The notes under the pieces are model-generated. The model made no database searches and had not been told where the DNA came from. It saw only the letters and a list, made by a program, of their open reading frames with translations. Shown piece after piece: positions 63,866 through 64,000 of a stretch of DNA of 64,000 bases. The DNA lies in assembly GCF_900176485.1 (NCBI RefSeq), contig NZ_FWYD01000004.1, forward strand, positions 186,001 through 250,000. The letters run 5' to 3'. The position numbers were made by a program, and so were the translations under genes. The DNA is from Primorskyibacter flagellatus (GTDB lineage Bacteria; Pseudomonadota; Alphaproteobacteria; Rhodobacterales; Rhodobacteraceae). Numbering within the stretch: position 1 is the stretch's first letter; each line of letters starts with the position of its first letter.

Positions 63866-64000
63866 GACTTTCCTCGCATTGCCGTTACCCGTCTGGATTT
63901 CCGTGGCTGGTATCCAGATCATTTGAGTCAAATTTTTCACAACCTATGCGGGTATTTATTTCTGCTTCGTTAACATGGTCATGAATTCACCATCATTGTT
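63866..64000. other. Upstream region of the DUF6456 gene at the window edge
   Basis: This 135-bp AT-richer end should hold the promoter of the HTH gene. A dyad AATTTGACTCAAAT-like stretch lies near 63920-63935 (plus-strand ATTTGAGTCAAATT). No gene is supported before the edge. Confidence 0.4.

Noticed and set aside
1-64000. CRISPR arrays, insertion sequences, prophage or defence islands
   Set aside because: No spaced repeats, transposase, integrase, phage structural or known defence genes were seen.

Overview
The window is a gene-dense, GC-rich stretch of chromosome that reads as core genome of a marine alphaproteobacterium of the order Rhodobacterales (Roseobacter group). Four things point there. 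The tmRNA gene is circularly permuted (acceptor piece before coding piece, tag ANDNRAPTMALAA). NtrC lacks the GAFTGA loop, as in Rhodobacter NtrC. The order dusB-ntrB-ntrC-ntrY-ntrX-trkA-trkH-hfq-hflX is alphaproteobacterial. Small roseobacter-type families (DUF4169, DUF6456) are present. I see no prophage, insertion sequence, CRISPR array or integrase.

Layout. 1-4.2 kb: start of a YmdB-type phosphoesterase, a strongly folded non-coding segment (6S RNA candidate), fau, mgtE, divergent guaD, tRNA-Val(CAC). 4.2-9 kb: HU-like protein, lon with a sigma-32-like promoter, tgt. 9-12.6 kb: a fused RimB-like/RimK protein, two Fe-S assembly genes, tpiA behind a perfect tandem duplication. 12.6-17.5 kb: GntR regulator, TRAP transporter and mannonate dehydratase, probably hexuronate use. 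17.6-29.2 kb: the overlapping cysK-mscS-alaX trio, a GGCT-Nudix fusion, cfa, photolyase, BCCT transporter, UspA, DinB-like protein. 29.3-32.3 kb: permuted ssrA, sspB, fumC and two small overlapping genes. 32.4-35.9 kb: cytochrome P450, membrane alpha/beta-hydrolase, CcdA. 36-43 kb: RNase E with a long folded leader, a beta-hydroxyacid dehydrogenase, a penicillin acylase. 43-55 kb: HflX, Hfq, TrkH, TrkA and the NtrYX/NtrBC/DusB nitrogen-control block. 55-64 kb: ispDF-pgpA-cinA, a low-complexity unknown protein, a COQ10/RatA-type protein, hpt with a small membrane protein, two cytochromes c, lipA, a peroxiredoxin and an HTH/DUF6456 regulator.

The genes are mostly housekeeping, but several units are tightly coupled by 1-4 bp overlaps, which suggests co-translation: mgtE-fau, cysK-mscS-alaX, fumC-DUF4169-RHH, hydrolase-P450, hfq-hflX, ntrY-ntrX, dusB-ntrB-ntrC, ispDF-pgpA-cinA. 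No gene cluster stands out as an obviously new system. The most interesting unexplained signals are non-coding: the branched RNA fold between fau and the phosphoesterase, the long stem in the rne leader, a 51-bp intergenic element present twice with compensatory base-pair changes, and the duplicated dyad in front of tpiA. Among proteins, the RimB-like/RimK, GGCT/Nudix and P450/hydrolase arrangements deserve a second look.
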